Shown piece after piece: positions 20,914 through 31,317 of a stretch of DNA of 64,000 bases. Made by a program: the position numbers and the translations under genes. The notes beneath the pieces are model-generated. The model saw only the letters and a program-made list of their open reading frames with translations, was not told where the DNA came from and made no database searches. The stretch is taken from assembly GCF_963678635.1 (NCBI RefSeq), contig NC_087065.1:27111254-27175253 (forward strand), written 5' to 3'. This stretch comes from Symsagittifera roscoffensis. Its lineage: Eukaryota > Xenacoelomorpha > Acoela > Convolutidae. The first letter of the stretch is position 1. The number at the start of each line of letters is the position of its first letter.

Positions 20914-21375
20914 TCATAGAGTGGTCGAGATTTCCGGAAGTTCTCTATAAAACTCAGAGCACGGTGAATGTTGTGGTGGACTGTTTCGATGCATTATTGC
21001 TGAGAACTCTTCGTCTTCGTCTATTGCGATGGGGTTTTCGGCTGATCCCATCTCCTTCCGGGGAATGAGAAAGTCGTTGACTGGTTGAGCCACATATCTA
21101 GAGTCAGGAGTATCGGTATAAATCATTCTCACATGCTCGGAGACTTCCTCCATCATTTGCATTGTTCGAAGTTGGTTCTCTGTGATGGGTACTTGCGTCA
21201 TATGATGTTTCTTGAAATATCTTTGCATCACTTCCACAATGTGCCAGATTTGGATTGCGATATTCATTCTAGCCAAAAACACTCCATAGACTTTTTCTCT
21301 CACTTCGAATTGTAATAGATCAGGTGAAATGTCTACCGAGTACTTAAGATTGCTAATTTGCACTGACAAGATCAT
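20914..21375 (-). CDS. Intact 153-aa ORF with a SUMO-interaction-like motif
   Basis: ATG 21375 opens an uninterrupted 153-codon frame ending at 20914, with balanced composition unlike the surrounding low-complexity DNA. It starts MILSVQISNLKYSVD and has an amphipathic middle (VYGVFLARMNIAIQIWHIVE). Near residue 115 it has NPIAIDEDEEF, which fits the hydrophobic-plus-acidic pattern of a SUMO-interacting motif. A TTTATAATC stretch lies just upstream of the ATG on the coding strand. No signal peptide or membrane segment is seen and the family is not recognised. It could be the last intact gene of element B or a captured host exon. Confidence 0.5.
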   Translation of the reverse strand: MILSVQISNLKYSVDISPDLLQFEVREKVYGVFLARMNIAIQIWHIVEVMQRYFKKHHMTQVPITENQLRTMQMMEEVSEHVRMIYTDTPDSRYVAQPVNDFLIPRKEMGSAENPIAIDEDEEFSAIMHRNSPPQHSPCSEFYRELPEISTTL

Positions 21376-21569
21376 TTTGAGCAATCAGTTGATTATAAAG
21401 GTACAGAGTAAAAACAAATATATTGACTGAATTAGCTGAGAGAGGACTTAAATGACGGTTAAAATTTTTAGAGCTGAGAGAAGAGGTAATTGACGGTAGT
21501 TAAGTTGAAATTTAAAGGATTTGGAGTTAAGAGTGAGGGTACCTTCAACTCAAATGTCTGGGTTTGACC

Positions 21570-21760
21570 AATCATAATGTATTTTCCCTATTTGGTCTGT
21601 AGTCGCGTCCAATCAGACTTGAGCTTCTTTTTATAGAAATAATGTATAAAAGTCGCATCCAATCAGAAATAAAGGTCCTTTTTAGGACCTTTATACATTG
21701 TTGTTTCCAATCACAAAAAATGTTCATTTTTGTTCTGGTTGTTGTAACCAATCATAAAAA
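21570..21760. promoter_or_regulatory. CCAAT cluster with TATA-like site and 8-bp palindrome
   Basis: Five CCAAT motifs on the plus strand (CCAATCATAAT, CCAATCAGACT, CCAATCAGAAA, CCAATCACAAA, CCAATCATAAA) fall within about 180 bases. A TATAAAAG near 21644 and the palindrome AAAGGTCC-tttttA-GGACCTTT near 21665 lie among them. The cluster is 200-380 bases upstream of the minus-strand ORF at 20914-21375 and could be its promoter, but the TATA-like site points the other way. Function is inferred from motif density only. Confidence 0.35.
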
Positions 21761-21799
21761 TCACCTTTTAAGGGTTTAAATGTTCCAAATAAGTAACAA

Positions 21800-22740
21800 T
21801 ATACACATAAGGTATTGCAAAAAAAACTGCCACAGATTAATTGCTGTAAAAATAAGAAATAATGCCGGTATAAGTAACACAGGGAAAAAATCAAATAAGT
21901 AGCATCTCTGCAAGTTTTCTCATCAACTCATTTGAATTTTTTTTTTATAATCAAGAATAAAATGTTGATTTTTGAGTGATAGTCAAGTTTTTCGATTTTG
22001 ATGTAAATTTGAACGCAAATCTGTGGAATTTTCATTCCACACCTGATCATGCAGGATTTTTATCTTTGATAACCTTTGAAAACATTGAAAAATAAAGAAC
22101 TTTGCTGGGGATTTATGACAATTTTGGGAAACGATTAGGGGATAAAAAGAGTCTTTGATTTAGTATTATACTTTCAAAATTTCGAGAACAAACCAAATTT
22201 GTTTCCTTGTCAGGTGTAATTCAACCGTAAAATTATAGCTTTCATAATCAATACTTGTTTCAAAAGTAAAATCTTTGATTGAGTGAGTTTTTCTAAAGTG
22301 AACTTCATTTGCTCCAATTAATCTATTTTTGTACAATGTAAACTTTCGAAAAGTTTTAAAAAAATAAGATTCAACTTCTGTTTCAACCCCATGAAATTCA
22401 AAAAGATGTTTTTTTTCTTGTAAAGTAATTCAAGAAAATTCAAATGTTTTTTGATAGACATTTTCAAACTATGATTACTGTTTTTAGAAATTAATAATCT
22501 GTTCAGTTTTAGAAAAATCTTTATTCTGACTGATTAATTTCCAATAAACAAAATCAGTAAAAAAATACTCGATTCTTATTGGTTAACTTTCCCTAAGCAA
22601 CAGCAAAAGTCTCTGACTCTGTTTTTTTTAGATTAAAAGCAACTGATCTATAAGTTGCATAAATGTTGTTATTTACTTTTTTGGTTTTTTGAGTCTATTC
22701 AAAATTGGTGTAAGTCTCCCACTTAATTTTTTGGGACTTT
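21800..22740. other. AT-rich sequence, no gene seen
   Basis: I find only short frames here. One further CCAAT-like core (reverse orientation, ATTGGTTAAC) occurs near 22576, before the right arm. Confidence 0.4.
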
Positions 22741-24975
22741 ATAAATCTCCCATTAGTTCTTTCTTTACTAACTAAAAGCCGTCACTGAAAAGAAAAGAAA
22801 GATTTGCATGTTTTGTATGTGGCAGAGAGTACAATCGCTCACAAGCATCTAGACATCGTAAGCGATGTGGCATTTAAAGTGCCCAAATTGTATATTTCTT
22901 ACTGATAGCAGCAAAGAACTGATTTTTAATAAAAAAAGAAGTATTCTTCTTATCAAAAATAATTCTGCATGGTGATGGAAAGCACACTCCGCACAAACAA
23001 ACTCAACGAAAAGGTAAAATTGATAACAAAACATAGGACTAATTACCATAAATGTTTATTTGTTTTGAAAAAATGTAACTTGAAAAAGTCTAAAAATCTG
23101 TACAAATTTCTAGTAATTTGATAAATTGTTGACAATGAATCATTTTAGTGAATTGAATAAATTAATTTTAACGTGTTTCTTAGTCATTATTTATGCTTTT
23201 GTTCTAAGTTTCTGATTTATGATAGAACCAAGTCGGGCGATAATCAGACTCAAATTATCGTGAAAAAATCATTGGAAATCGATCCAAAAATCTTCAATCA
23301 AAAATAACTGCAATGGTGGCTTGCTTGCGGGTCTTAATTGCTGTAAAAACATAACTTGAGCTAAGAAGTGGACACGTATATGTACGTTAAAATTTTAACA
23401 AAAAGATTGGATTTATCATTAGTACATCTAAAACAAAAATATTAGAAATATTTAAGCAAATTGGTGGTGTTAATTTGCAGTAAAAGTTTGTACTATAAAA
23501 GATTGAGTCGAAACGTGTTTGCCAAGTTTTTTTTATTAAAAAACACATTTTTTATTAAAACCTCGGCTATTTGAATTGTTTTGCCTAGCCATCATTTTAT
23601 AAGTTTCCTAGTTTATTGCCTTTGATTACGTTCATGGAGTACCGCGTTTTCAAGCAAATTATTGAAGGCTGTTAGAAAAGTGTTTTGGAAAAGTATTCTA
23701 TGATTGACGACTAAAAGAAAAAAACTGTAAATTTCTGTTGAAAGTTCCTGATTAATAATTATATAACTCTGAACTAGAAGACACTTCAAAAACAAACGGG
23801 AAAAATTATACAGTTATCTGGTTTAGAAGTTTCATAGTAAAAAAAATTTTTTTGATGCTCAATTTGCTTTGGATTAGAGAACGTTCGTTAAAATGATACA
23901 GTTTCCCATCTAAAGTTCATATTTTGAGCAAAAATTTTTTCATATTTTGTAAGAAAACACTCGAATTAGGAGAGGTTTGATTTTTGGTAGAAACCAAAAA
24001 TATGGTAATTTTGAGCTTAAGGAAAAATAATATTAAAATTCATTTCAATTATTTGAGAAAATTGAGAAAATTTTTGTTGAATTTAGGTTCTGAAAAACTG
24101 TTTACAAAAAATTCAAAGGTCAAAAATCTCAAGTATAGACAAAATAAGATTTTTATCGGGTTTGTTTTTTTTGGTTCTATCGGTTGGTTGTATGAGTTAA
24201 GTGAAATTACGGAAAATTTGGAGTTTTCAAGCAGATTTCCTCTAAAATTAATTTGAAGATATCAAAAGCTCATTGAGGACCAAAACCGATGAATTTGTAA
24301 AAGTCAGATTATTAAAAAACTGTACACATCCACCAACTTTGCTAAGAACGAGATACACTTTGACCTTGAAAATTCCTCCCCATCTGTTTGTATACGAATC
24401 TTGGATAAAAACTGTGATAAAAGTTTAGACAGACATGTGTTTATGGTAAATTAGCAGAAAAAGATTTTAATTTTGTGTCTTTCAAATGAAATTTCATTAT
24501 TCTTTGATAAAAACACAATTTTGAAGAGTCGAAACATGTAACTTTAAACCCTGTTTCAAAATAAATTTGAAATTGATTGTTTGAACTCATTTTGTTTACA
24601 ACATAGATATCCATTTGGACAGAAAATTAGCAGCAAAGTAGATATACAGCGTAAAAACATAACACTTGGACAGATGATGAGTCTAATTTGAGGAATTTCA
24701 GCTGCGTTCCAGTTAGGTTTCAGTATAGTTTTAGGTAGATAGAGCACTTTTCAAAATAGCAAACTATTCTAATAAAATAGTTAATAGTTCAAATTACATC
24801 AAATTTTATTGTATTTTGAAGTTTTGTTTTTGAAAAATTTTCAATTTTTGATAGTAAAAAGTCTAAATTTTAAAAACTCTTACCATTGACTTTACATAAA
24901 AACTCTAAAAAATAAATTCATTCCTCAATCGGCACGTAATTCACCAATGATATTTACCAAGTAGGTAACACGCGC
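22740..24975 (+). repeat. Element B right inverted arm
   Basis: Collinear with the reverse complement of 14945-17225 (anchors given for the left arm). With that arm it forms an inverted repeat about 2.2 kb long around a 5.5 kb core. The end near CCAATGATATT and AAGTAGGTAAC is shared by both arms and is the best candidate for the element border. The interior has no supported gene except the zinc-finger module. Confidence 0.65.
22776..22877 (+). pseudogene. Zinc-finger module fossil, right-arm copy
   Basis: Frame from 22776: ERFACFVCGREYNRSQASRH, then RKRCGI and a TAA at 22875. The CX2C and HX3C spacing is kept, and the residue at the tandem-copy TAG is Lys. Upstream there is a stop instead of the ATG of the other copies, so it is not translatable as a gene. 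Confidence 0.5.
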
Positions 24976-25430
24976 CAAGATTTTTGCAAAAAAACTAGAC
25001 ATTTCCACTAGGACAGAAAAATAGCAGCAAAATAGATATACAGCGTAAAAAACATAAAATTTGGACAGATGATGAGTCTAATTTTAAGAATTTCAGCTGC
25101 GTTCTAGATAGGTTTCAGCATAATTTCAGGTAGAGAGAGCACTTTTTAGAGTGCTCTATCATAGCAACCTCTTAAAATAGCAAACTCTTTTTATAAAATA
25201 GTTAATAGTTCAAATTACATCAAATTTTTTGGTGTTTTGAAGTTTTGTACTTTAGAAAATTTTCAATTTTTGTTTGTAAAAAGTCTAAATTTGTAAAACT
25301 CTTACCATTGACTTAACATAAAAATTTAAAAAAAAAATTCATTCCTCAATCGACAAGTAATTCACCAATGATATTTACCAAGTAGGTAACACGCGCCAAG
25401 ATTTTTGGAAAAACTAGACATTTCCACACA
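24616..25430 (+). repeat. Tandem duplication of the arm end, about 400 bases each
   Basis: Bases 24616-25009 and 25016-25430 are close copies. Each runs from GACAGAAAA and TAGCAGCAAA, through GATGATGAGTCTAAT and TTTCAGCTGCGTT, to AGTAGGTAACACGCGCC and CTAGACATTTCCAC. The second copy continues into the outer flank. The duplication explains why the terminal motif occurs twice on this side. Confidence 0.8.
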
Positions 25431-25509
25431 AAATCGAAAAAAATAGCGTTTTTTTACCATTCTCGTACTATCACAAAAACCATGAAACCATACAAACCAT
25501 GAAAACTTT

Positions 25510-25625
25510 CTATCTTATTACCTTGAAAAATCTATGCTTTATGTTAAGACATAGGGTGAGGATCGGGCACTCTATAGCTTATGTTAATACATGGGAATCC
25601 TCACCACCCCCGGCTGAATTTTTGC
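25510..25625 (+). repeat. Outer-flank direct repeat of 14838-14930
   Basis: AATCTATG, TTATGTTAAGACATAG, GATCGGGCACTCTATAG and TTAATACATGG appear in the same order and orientation as at 14838-14930, with about 75-80 percent identity by eye. The two blocks bracket element B as long direct repeats. Confidence 0.55.
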
Positions 25626-27000
25626 AACATAAGATACTAATTCCAAAACAACTTTTTAGCCAAAGTAATTCAAATTTAACCTCGCCAAGTGAATGTAGGC
25701 GCGTATATTGTCTTCCTTTACGTATAGAACAGCAAACCTCGCCGCCTTATGCTTTGTTGGAGTTGATGTTATCGCGGTCACGTCGTTCAGTGCAGAAATT
25801 ATCTTTAGCTATTAATGAGTTTTTACTAACCTTGAAGCCAGCTATCCGTAACAAAACAAAAATGTTAATCTCGGTTGATCAGAACAGCTTGCAAAAAGTA
25901 AACTGCGTTAGTTTTTTTGATCGATGGTATATTTATCAGCATGAGATTTTCTTGCTCTAGTCGAGGAATTGCCATCTTTTCTTGATCGATTACGTAAAGT
26001 TAGTCATGTCTGATTTTGGTGTTTGCTTTGATTATCTGCCCAGTCTTCACAAGGTCGTACCTCAGTTTCAGGACTTTCTACTCAGCATCAAGAGCTTCTG
26101 GTGTCTGTTCTTTGGATACCAACAAAAGCAGATGATTTCTTCTTTTGGACTTCTAAAAAATTCTTGTCTGGAACATTGGGTCACTTCACTCATCGACCTG
26201 CTCAATCAAATTTTTTTTCCAGCAATAATACTCTCGTAGCAAATCTTAGTGCTCTTCTTTGGAAAGAAGAGTCTACTCGAATGGGTTGTTTTGTCAAAAT
26301 TGCGACTAGCAATTTGAATCAAGATCGATTTCCTGTCAACTTTCCCGCAATTTTTATTCGGTTCTTCTGATGTTCTGACTTTTCGTTTCAGTTGCTGCGA
26401 TAAACTTCAATATGCTATGGCCAATTCGAATTTTTCAAAAACACCATTTTACACAAAATTTAAGATAAAACTGCAGGATATGACCAACATGCACTCATGG
26501 CCTTTGCAAAAAACCAGGTAAAACGCCCCCGAGGAAACTCTAAAATCTGGTTTTCATCACAAGAAGGCAATGTTACAGCTTCCAATCTACAGAAACATCT
26601 GGGTCACTCAGACCCTCCAATGCACGTTTTAACTCAGGCAAAACTACTCAGATTACTTCTTTATAAAACATGAAGCAAAATTTTTGGTTCAGAGAAGAAA
26701 CGATGTCGAGAATACAAAACATTGGGCCCAAATCTCAAAACCAATTCTGTTAGCTGACAGTATCAACACCAATCAACATAAATTAAACAGAAATAATTTT
26801 GTAGAAAAAATTTTTCCGAATCACAAACTTTGTGTTCAGCAAAAATGTTATCTTGCCAGAATTATACAAAAAAGGACACTTCGCCAAGTGCTGCAACATC
26901 AAGAGCGATGTTTGATTTGTGGGCGACAAGTCTTAATCCAAGTGCAATTGATATCTCCAGGTCCATGCAATTGAAAACGAACAAGAATATTCGTTGTTAA
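25600..27000 (+). pseudogene. Unassigned decayed coding sequence
   Basis: GC content rises and plus-strand frames become protein-like: one ends at 25960 (containing LSLAINEFLLTLKPAIRNKT), and another at about 26101-26370 contains SVLWIPTKADDF and FTHRPAQSN. The first pair of motifs faintly recalls RNase H of DIRS-type or related retroelements, but I would not assign it without a profile search. Frames are broken throughout. Bases 25990-26240 are a diverged copy of 27105-27340. Confidence 0.3.
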
Positions 27001-27078
27001 AATCATCACCTCTGAGTGAAACCAGCTACCACTTTCAAATAGGTCACTTTGCTTTAGTAAGGCAATTGCCTTATATTC

Positions 27079-27306
27079 TTAGTCGTTTACGTATTTTTTG
27101 CTATGTCTGATTTTGGTGTTTGCTTTGATTATCTGGCCACTCTTGACAAGGTCGTAACTTAATTTCAGGACTTTCTTTTCAGCATCCAGCTCTTCTGGTG
27201 TTGGTTTTTTGGATAGGTTCCAACACCAATAAGTGATTTCTTCTTTTGGATTTCTAAGGGTTTCTTGTCTGAACCATTGGGTCGTTTCACTTATCGACCT
27301 GCCCAA
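27079..27306 (-). pseudogene. Unknown ORF next to the gypsy LTR
   Basis: The minus strand is open for 75 codons (includes NPKEEITYWCWNLSKKPTP and YDLVKSGQIIKANTKIRH) and ends at 27079. No ATG opens it. It begins about 22 bases downstream, in LTR orientation, of the LTR at 27329-27717, where a gypsy element would have its leader and gag, so it could be a gag remnant. Its relative at 25990-26240 is broken on this strand but open on the other, so the coding strand is uncertain. Confidence 0.3.
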
Positions 27307-27328
27307 TCAAGTTTTTTTTGTCCAGCAA

Positions 27329-27717
27329 TGTAACAAGGGATAGTAAAACCGTTCCTGTTAAGTGTTAATTCAACTGATTTCTAGTTCGCATAAAAAAGAC
27401 ACTGAACTAGAGGTCAACACATAACAGCTAGACAGATCTAGACTGATTGACAGGCAGGTACCAAATCACAATTAATTATAATATGAGAACTCTCAGAGAT
27501 AAATATTAAGTAGATAGCAACTAAATTGATTGACATGTAAATATGTAGCCCCTCACATTTCCGTACAGATGTAAAATTTAAATACATATTAATTAAATTT
27601 AACATAGTAATTAACACCTGCCGCCGCACTGACATCAACAACAACTTTGAGTTTTAGGTTTATGGCCATCCTTCTCCCTGGGTAAAGAGTTTTGAAAGAG
27701 TTTAAGTTTAAAGTTCA
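27329..27717 (-). repeat. Gypsy LTR, outer copy
   Basis: 389 bases that on the minus strand begin TGAACTTTAAACTT and end CCCTTGTTACA, giving TG...CA ends. The preceding purine run AGGGGAAGGAAACAAG fits a polypurine tract. The LTR start overlaps the TGA stop of the pol tail. The downstream TTGCTGGACAAAA is shared with the inner copy and may hold the primer-binding site. Confidence 0.7.
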
Positions 27718-28469
27718 CTTGTTTCCTTCCCCTGGATGCTCTCCTTTCTTTTCCGCCCCTTGGATATTGTCTATCATTATTCCTCTCATTTTATCTACTG
27801 GCTTCCTTCTTCTGGAACTCTTTCTTGATCCCGAGCTTTCACTTTGATTGCCCGATTCTTCTTCCTGACTACTATTCGTAAGGCATTCTCTCGCAACTAA
27901 CGCCGGTCGGTCCTGACTCCCCTTACCTCGTTTCGCTTGTTTAGTTTTCGTTGCTTTAGGCTTCGCCCTTGTTCCCGCTTCATGCTCTACCACTAAAGTA
28001 CTACTACTTGGGCCTCGCCATAACTTCAACTCGCCATAACTTCAACTGGTAGCCGCGCTGGTGTAATATTGAGTGACCGGTAATCCTCGCTATCTGAACT
28101 GTCCGACTGAAATGTGGCTACAGGTACTTGCTTTTTGGCTCTTGGCCATTTAGATTTCGGGCTCTCGATTGCCCCCTTCTTTGCACTCGATAACATTTCC
28201 TTGAGCATGGCCGGCTTTCGTTTCTTAGGAAAAATGTTCTTTGGCTTCACTGCCACTGCAATTTTCCTAAGAACAGATCCGTTTTTCAGCTTGAGTGTAT
28301 GTTTAGACTCGGAGAATACATGAGATTTTAAGAGTTTATACCGATTTAGGGTGCTGCTGGTGGTACGCTGATACAGGTCGCCTCCACCTCCACTCAAATG
28401 GATTTTGGAGCCGCCTGCGTCTCTACTCCCTTGGATTTTCGGGTTTTTCATTTTTATTTTGTCCAGCAA
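27715..28469 (-). pseudogene. Duplicated pol tail of the gypsy element
   Basis: Two overlapping frames (28469-28026 and 28029-27715) encode the basic, serine-rich C-terminal extension of pol seen again at 28856-29643. It includes SKWPRAKKQVPVATFQSDSS and the terminal PVDKMRGIMIDN block. The frames part at a 16-base tandem duplication (two copies of AGTTGAAGTTATGGCG), which is present in both tails and therefore predates their duplication. The 5' side is fused directly to sequence that normally follows an LTR. Confidence 0.65.
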
Positions 28470-28858
28470 AGTAACAAGGGATAGTAAAACCGTTCCTGTT
28501 AGGTGTTAATTCAACTGATTTCTAGTTCGCATAAATAAGACACTGAACTAGAGGTCAACACATAACAGCTAGACAGATCTAGACTGATTGACAGGCAGGT
28601 ACCAAATCACAATTAGTTTTAATATGAGAACTCTCAGAGATAAGTAATAATTGGATAGCAACTAAATTGATTGACATGTAAATATGTAGCCCCTCACATT
28701 TCCGTACAGATGTAAAATTTGAATACATATTAATTAAATTTAACATAGTAATTAACACCTGCCGTCGCACTAACATCAATAACAACTTTGAGTTTTAGGT
28801 TTATGGCCATCCCTCTCCCTGGGTAAAGAGTTTTGAAAGAGTTTAAGTTTAAAGTTCA
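28470..28858 (-). repeat. Gypsy LTR, inner copy
   Basis: 389 bases, nearly identical to 27329-27717 with the same start on the minus strand. The last base of the ...TTACA end is changed. It lies between two copies of the pol tail, so a tail-plus-LTR block of about 1.13 kb is duplicated in tandem. Confidence 0.7.
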
Positions 28859-29755
28859 CTTGTTTCCTTCCCCTGGATGTTCTCCTTTCTTTTCCGCCCC
28901 TTGGATTTTGTCTATCATGATTCCTCTCATTTTATCTACTGGCTTCCTTCTTCTGGTACTTTTTTTTGTTCCCGAGCTTTCACTTTGACTGCCCGATTCT
29001 TCTTCCTGACTACTATTCGTAAGGCATTCTCTCGCAACTAACGCCGGTCGGTCCTGACTCCCCTTACCTCGTTTCGCTTGTTTAGTTTTCGTTGCTTTAG
29101 GCTTCGCCCTTCTTCCCGCCTCATGCTCTTCTACTAAAGTACTACTACTTGGGCCTCGCCCTAACTTCAACTCGCCATAACTTCAACTGGTAGCCGCGCT
29201 GGTATAATATTGAGTGGCCGGTAATCCTCGCTATCTGAACTGTCCGACTGAAATGTGGCTACAGGTACTTGCTTTTTGGCTCTTGGCCAATTAGATTTCG
29301 GGCTCTCGATTGCCCCCTTCTTTGCACTCGATAACCTTTTTTTGAGCGTGGCCGGCTTCCGTTTCTTAGGGAGAATGTTCTTTGGCTTCACTGCCACTGC
29401 ACTTTTCCTAAGAACAGATCCGTTTTTCAGCTTGAGTGTATGTTTAGACTCTGAGATTACATGAGATTTTAAGAGTTTATACCGATTTAGGGTCCTGCTG
29501 GTGGTGCGCTGATACAGGTCGCCTCCACCTCCACTCCCTTGGATTTTCGGGTCAACCCCCGATACCTCCTCTTGGCCTATTTCCATCAGCTGGTCACTGT
29601 CCAGAACGAGCGGTGCCTTCTTTAGTGCCGGAGCATAGGTCAAGTCCGATTGTTCTTGTTAACCCAGTTTGAGTGCTGTGGAAATTCGATTGAGCTCAAT
29701 TCAGGGTCACCTTCATCTAAACACAAACACTTTTGTTTTAAGACGTTCTTCCAAT
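28856..29755 (-). pseudogene. Pol C-terminal tail of the gypsy element
   Basis: This continues from the integrase through LNWKNVLKQKCLCLDEGDPE-like sequence. It then becomes a low-complexity basic region (YKLLKSHVISESKHTLKLKN, KKRKPATLKKRLSSAKKG) and an Arg/Lys-rich end (STRRRKPVDKMRGIM). Such extensions follow the integrase in many Ty3/gypsy pols, and the plus-strand element ends with a related VDKMGGLIIH block. Frames are broken at about 29640 and at the 16-base duplication at about 29165. Confidence 0.65.
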
Positions 29756-31246
29756 TCAGATTTTTAAGGCTCGGTTTTTCGTAAGTTTTCGTATTACGGT
29801 GTTTGCCTCCCGGCCGTGGTGAGCTTCAAAAGGTGTTAGTTTAGTCGTTGTATTTTTGGAAAACCGTAACGTGCCTAATGCTTTATCGACCATAATTTCT
29901 AGAGACTTATGCTCTTTTTCAGATGCATAAGTGAGGACAAAATTCTTCAAACTTCCTATCGTTCTTTCCACTGAACCCGTACCCCGATGATCATTCACTG
30001 GGAAGTACACTTACTCAATGCCCTCGTTGTTACAGAAGCTTTTAAATTTATTAGATGTAAAACATGATCCCTGATCGACGTGGATTTTCCGAGGTACACC
30101 ATGCTGAGTTATGTACTTATCGAGTAATTTTAAGACTTTATCTGAAGTTTTAGTTGTGGTAACCATCGCTGATGGCCACCTTGAAAAACGGTCCGTAGCA
30201 ACTAAGACGTATTTCTTACTTTCATTTAAATAGCTTATTGGCCCCCAGAAGTCCAACTGTATACATTCATTTGGTTCCCTTGGTTCAGGGACCTTGCCCA
30301 CGTCTCACTTGGGTAACAACGTTTTTAGGTTCTTACCCGCGTCTGTGCACTGCTGACAGTACGTGGCCTTCGCTGCCAAACTCCGGTACATGTAGGGGTA
30401 CCAAACATCACGCGCCGCTTCAAACATGTTCCGTTTTCCATGATGATAATAGTGTATTCTTGATACAATTGGGACTCGTAGTGGCAAGGGAATGACCAGC
30501 CGTCCGTCTAGCCAAACACAATCATCTCGTAGTGACAAGTCGTTTGCGTATTGGGCCCAGTATTTTCCGATCTTCAGTAGCTCCCCCTGTAAATTAATCT
30601 TCTTCTCCGATGCTTCCTTGACTCGTAGTAAAATCACATCCGCTGGTATGTTAGAGGCAACAAATTCCAAATTAAAAAGTTCTGGTAACGCTTGGGATTT
30701 CTTAATAACTTTGCAATCACGCGGAATGATGGACATAATTTGCTGATTATAGTTAACAGTAGGAAAAAGCTCGCCCGGAAACTTCGAAGGAATTGAAAGT
30801 ACTGTGGTAATCTTTGAATCTCGTGTATTCTTCGTAATGGCAACAATCTCTGGATTAATAACAGTTATTTCATCACTACTTAGAAGATTTTCATCTAATC
30901 TATTTAAAGAGTTAGTTTGAGAATTAGTTTGAGAAGTTATTTCAATTACCGGAAAAGAACAAGTCGAGTTATCGTCCATTTTATTTAAATTATTTAGTTC
31001 AGGCTGATTTAACTTTCTTCCAAGGGAACGATATATAGAGCACACTGAATGTCCCTTGGATTTCGTTGACGTAGGCAGTATGCAAATTGCTCGCTTCCTA
31101 TTGGTCGGTGTCTTCACACATGACTTTCCGCCCTCAACCGTCGTTGATTGTAAGCATGTTTTCTGTGCTCGATTCTGATTGGATGAGAACTGTCTAGACT
31201 GTTTAGAACCAGTTTCTTTTATTAGCCTGATGATTTCGTTCACCAA
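29756..31246 (-). pseudogene. Gypsy integrase with in-frame stops
   Basis: A linker is followed by the zinc-binding region (HYYHHGKRNMFEAARDVWYP and later YCQQC, the HHCC motif). The catalytic core then has Asp in VLVATDRFSRWPSA, Asp in IHVDQGSCF and Glu in SVERTIGSLKN, so all three D,D,E residues remain. A TGA just after TLLPK (about 30302) and a TAA after NNEGIE (about 30008) interrupt a frame that is otherwise continuous. The element is thus damaged but young enough to be easily read. Confidence 0.88.
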
Positions 31247-31317
31247 AGGATTTTAAATTGTTTGTAAAACCAAGAGATTTCCGAATTGAAGCAATTTTTG
31301 CAACGGTGAATAAGTTA

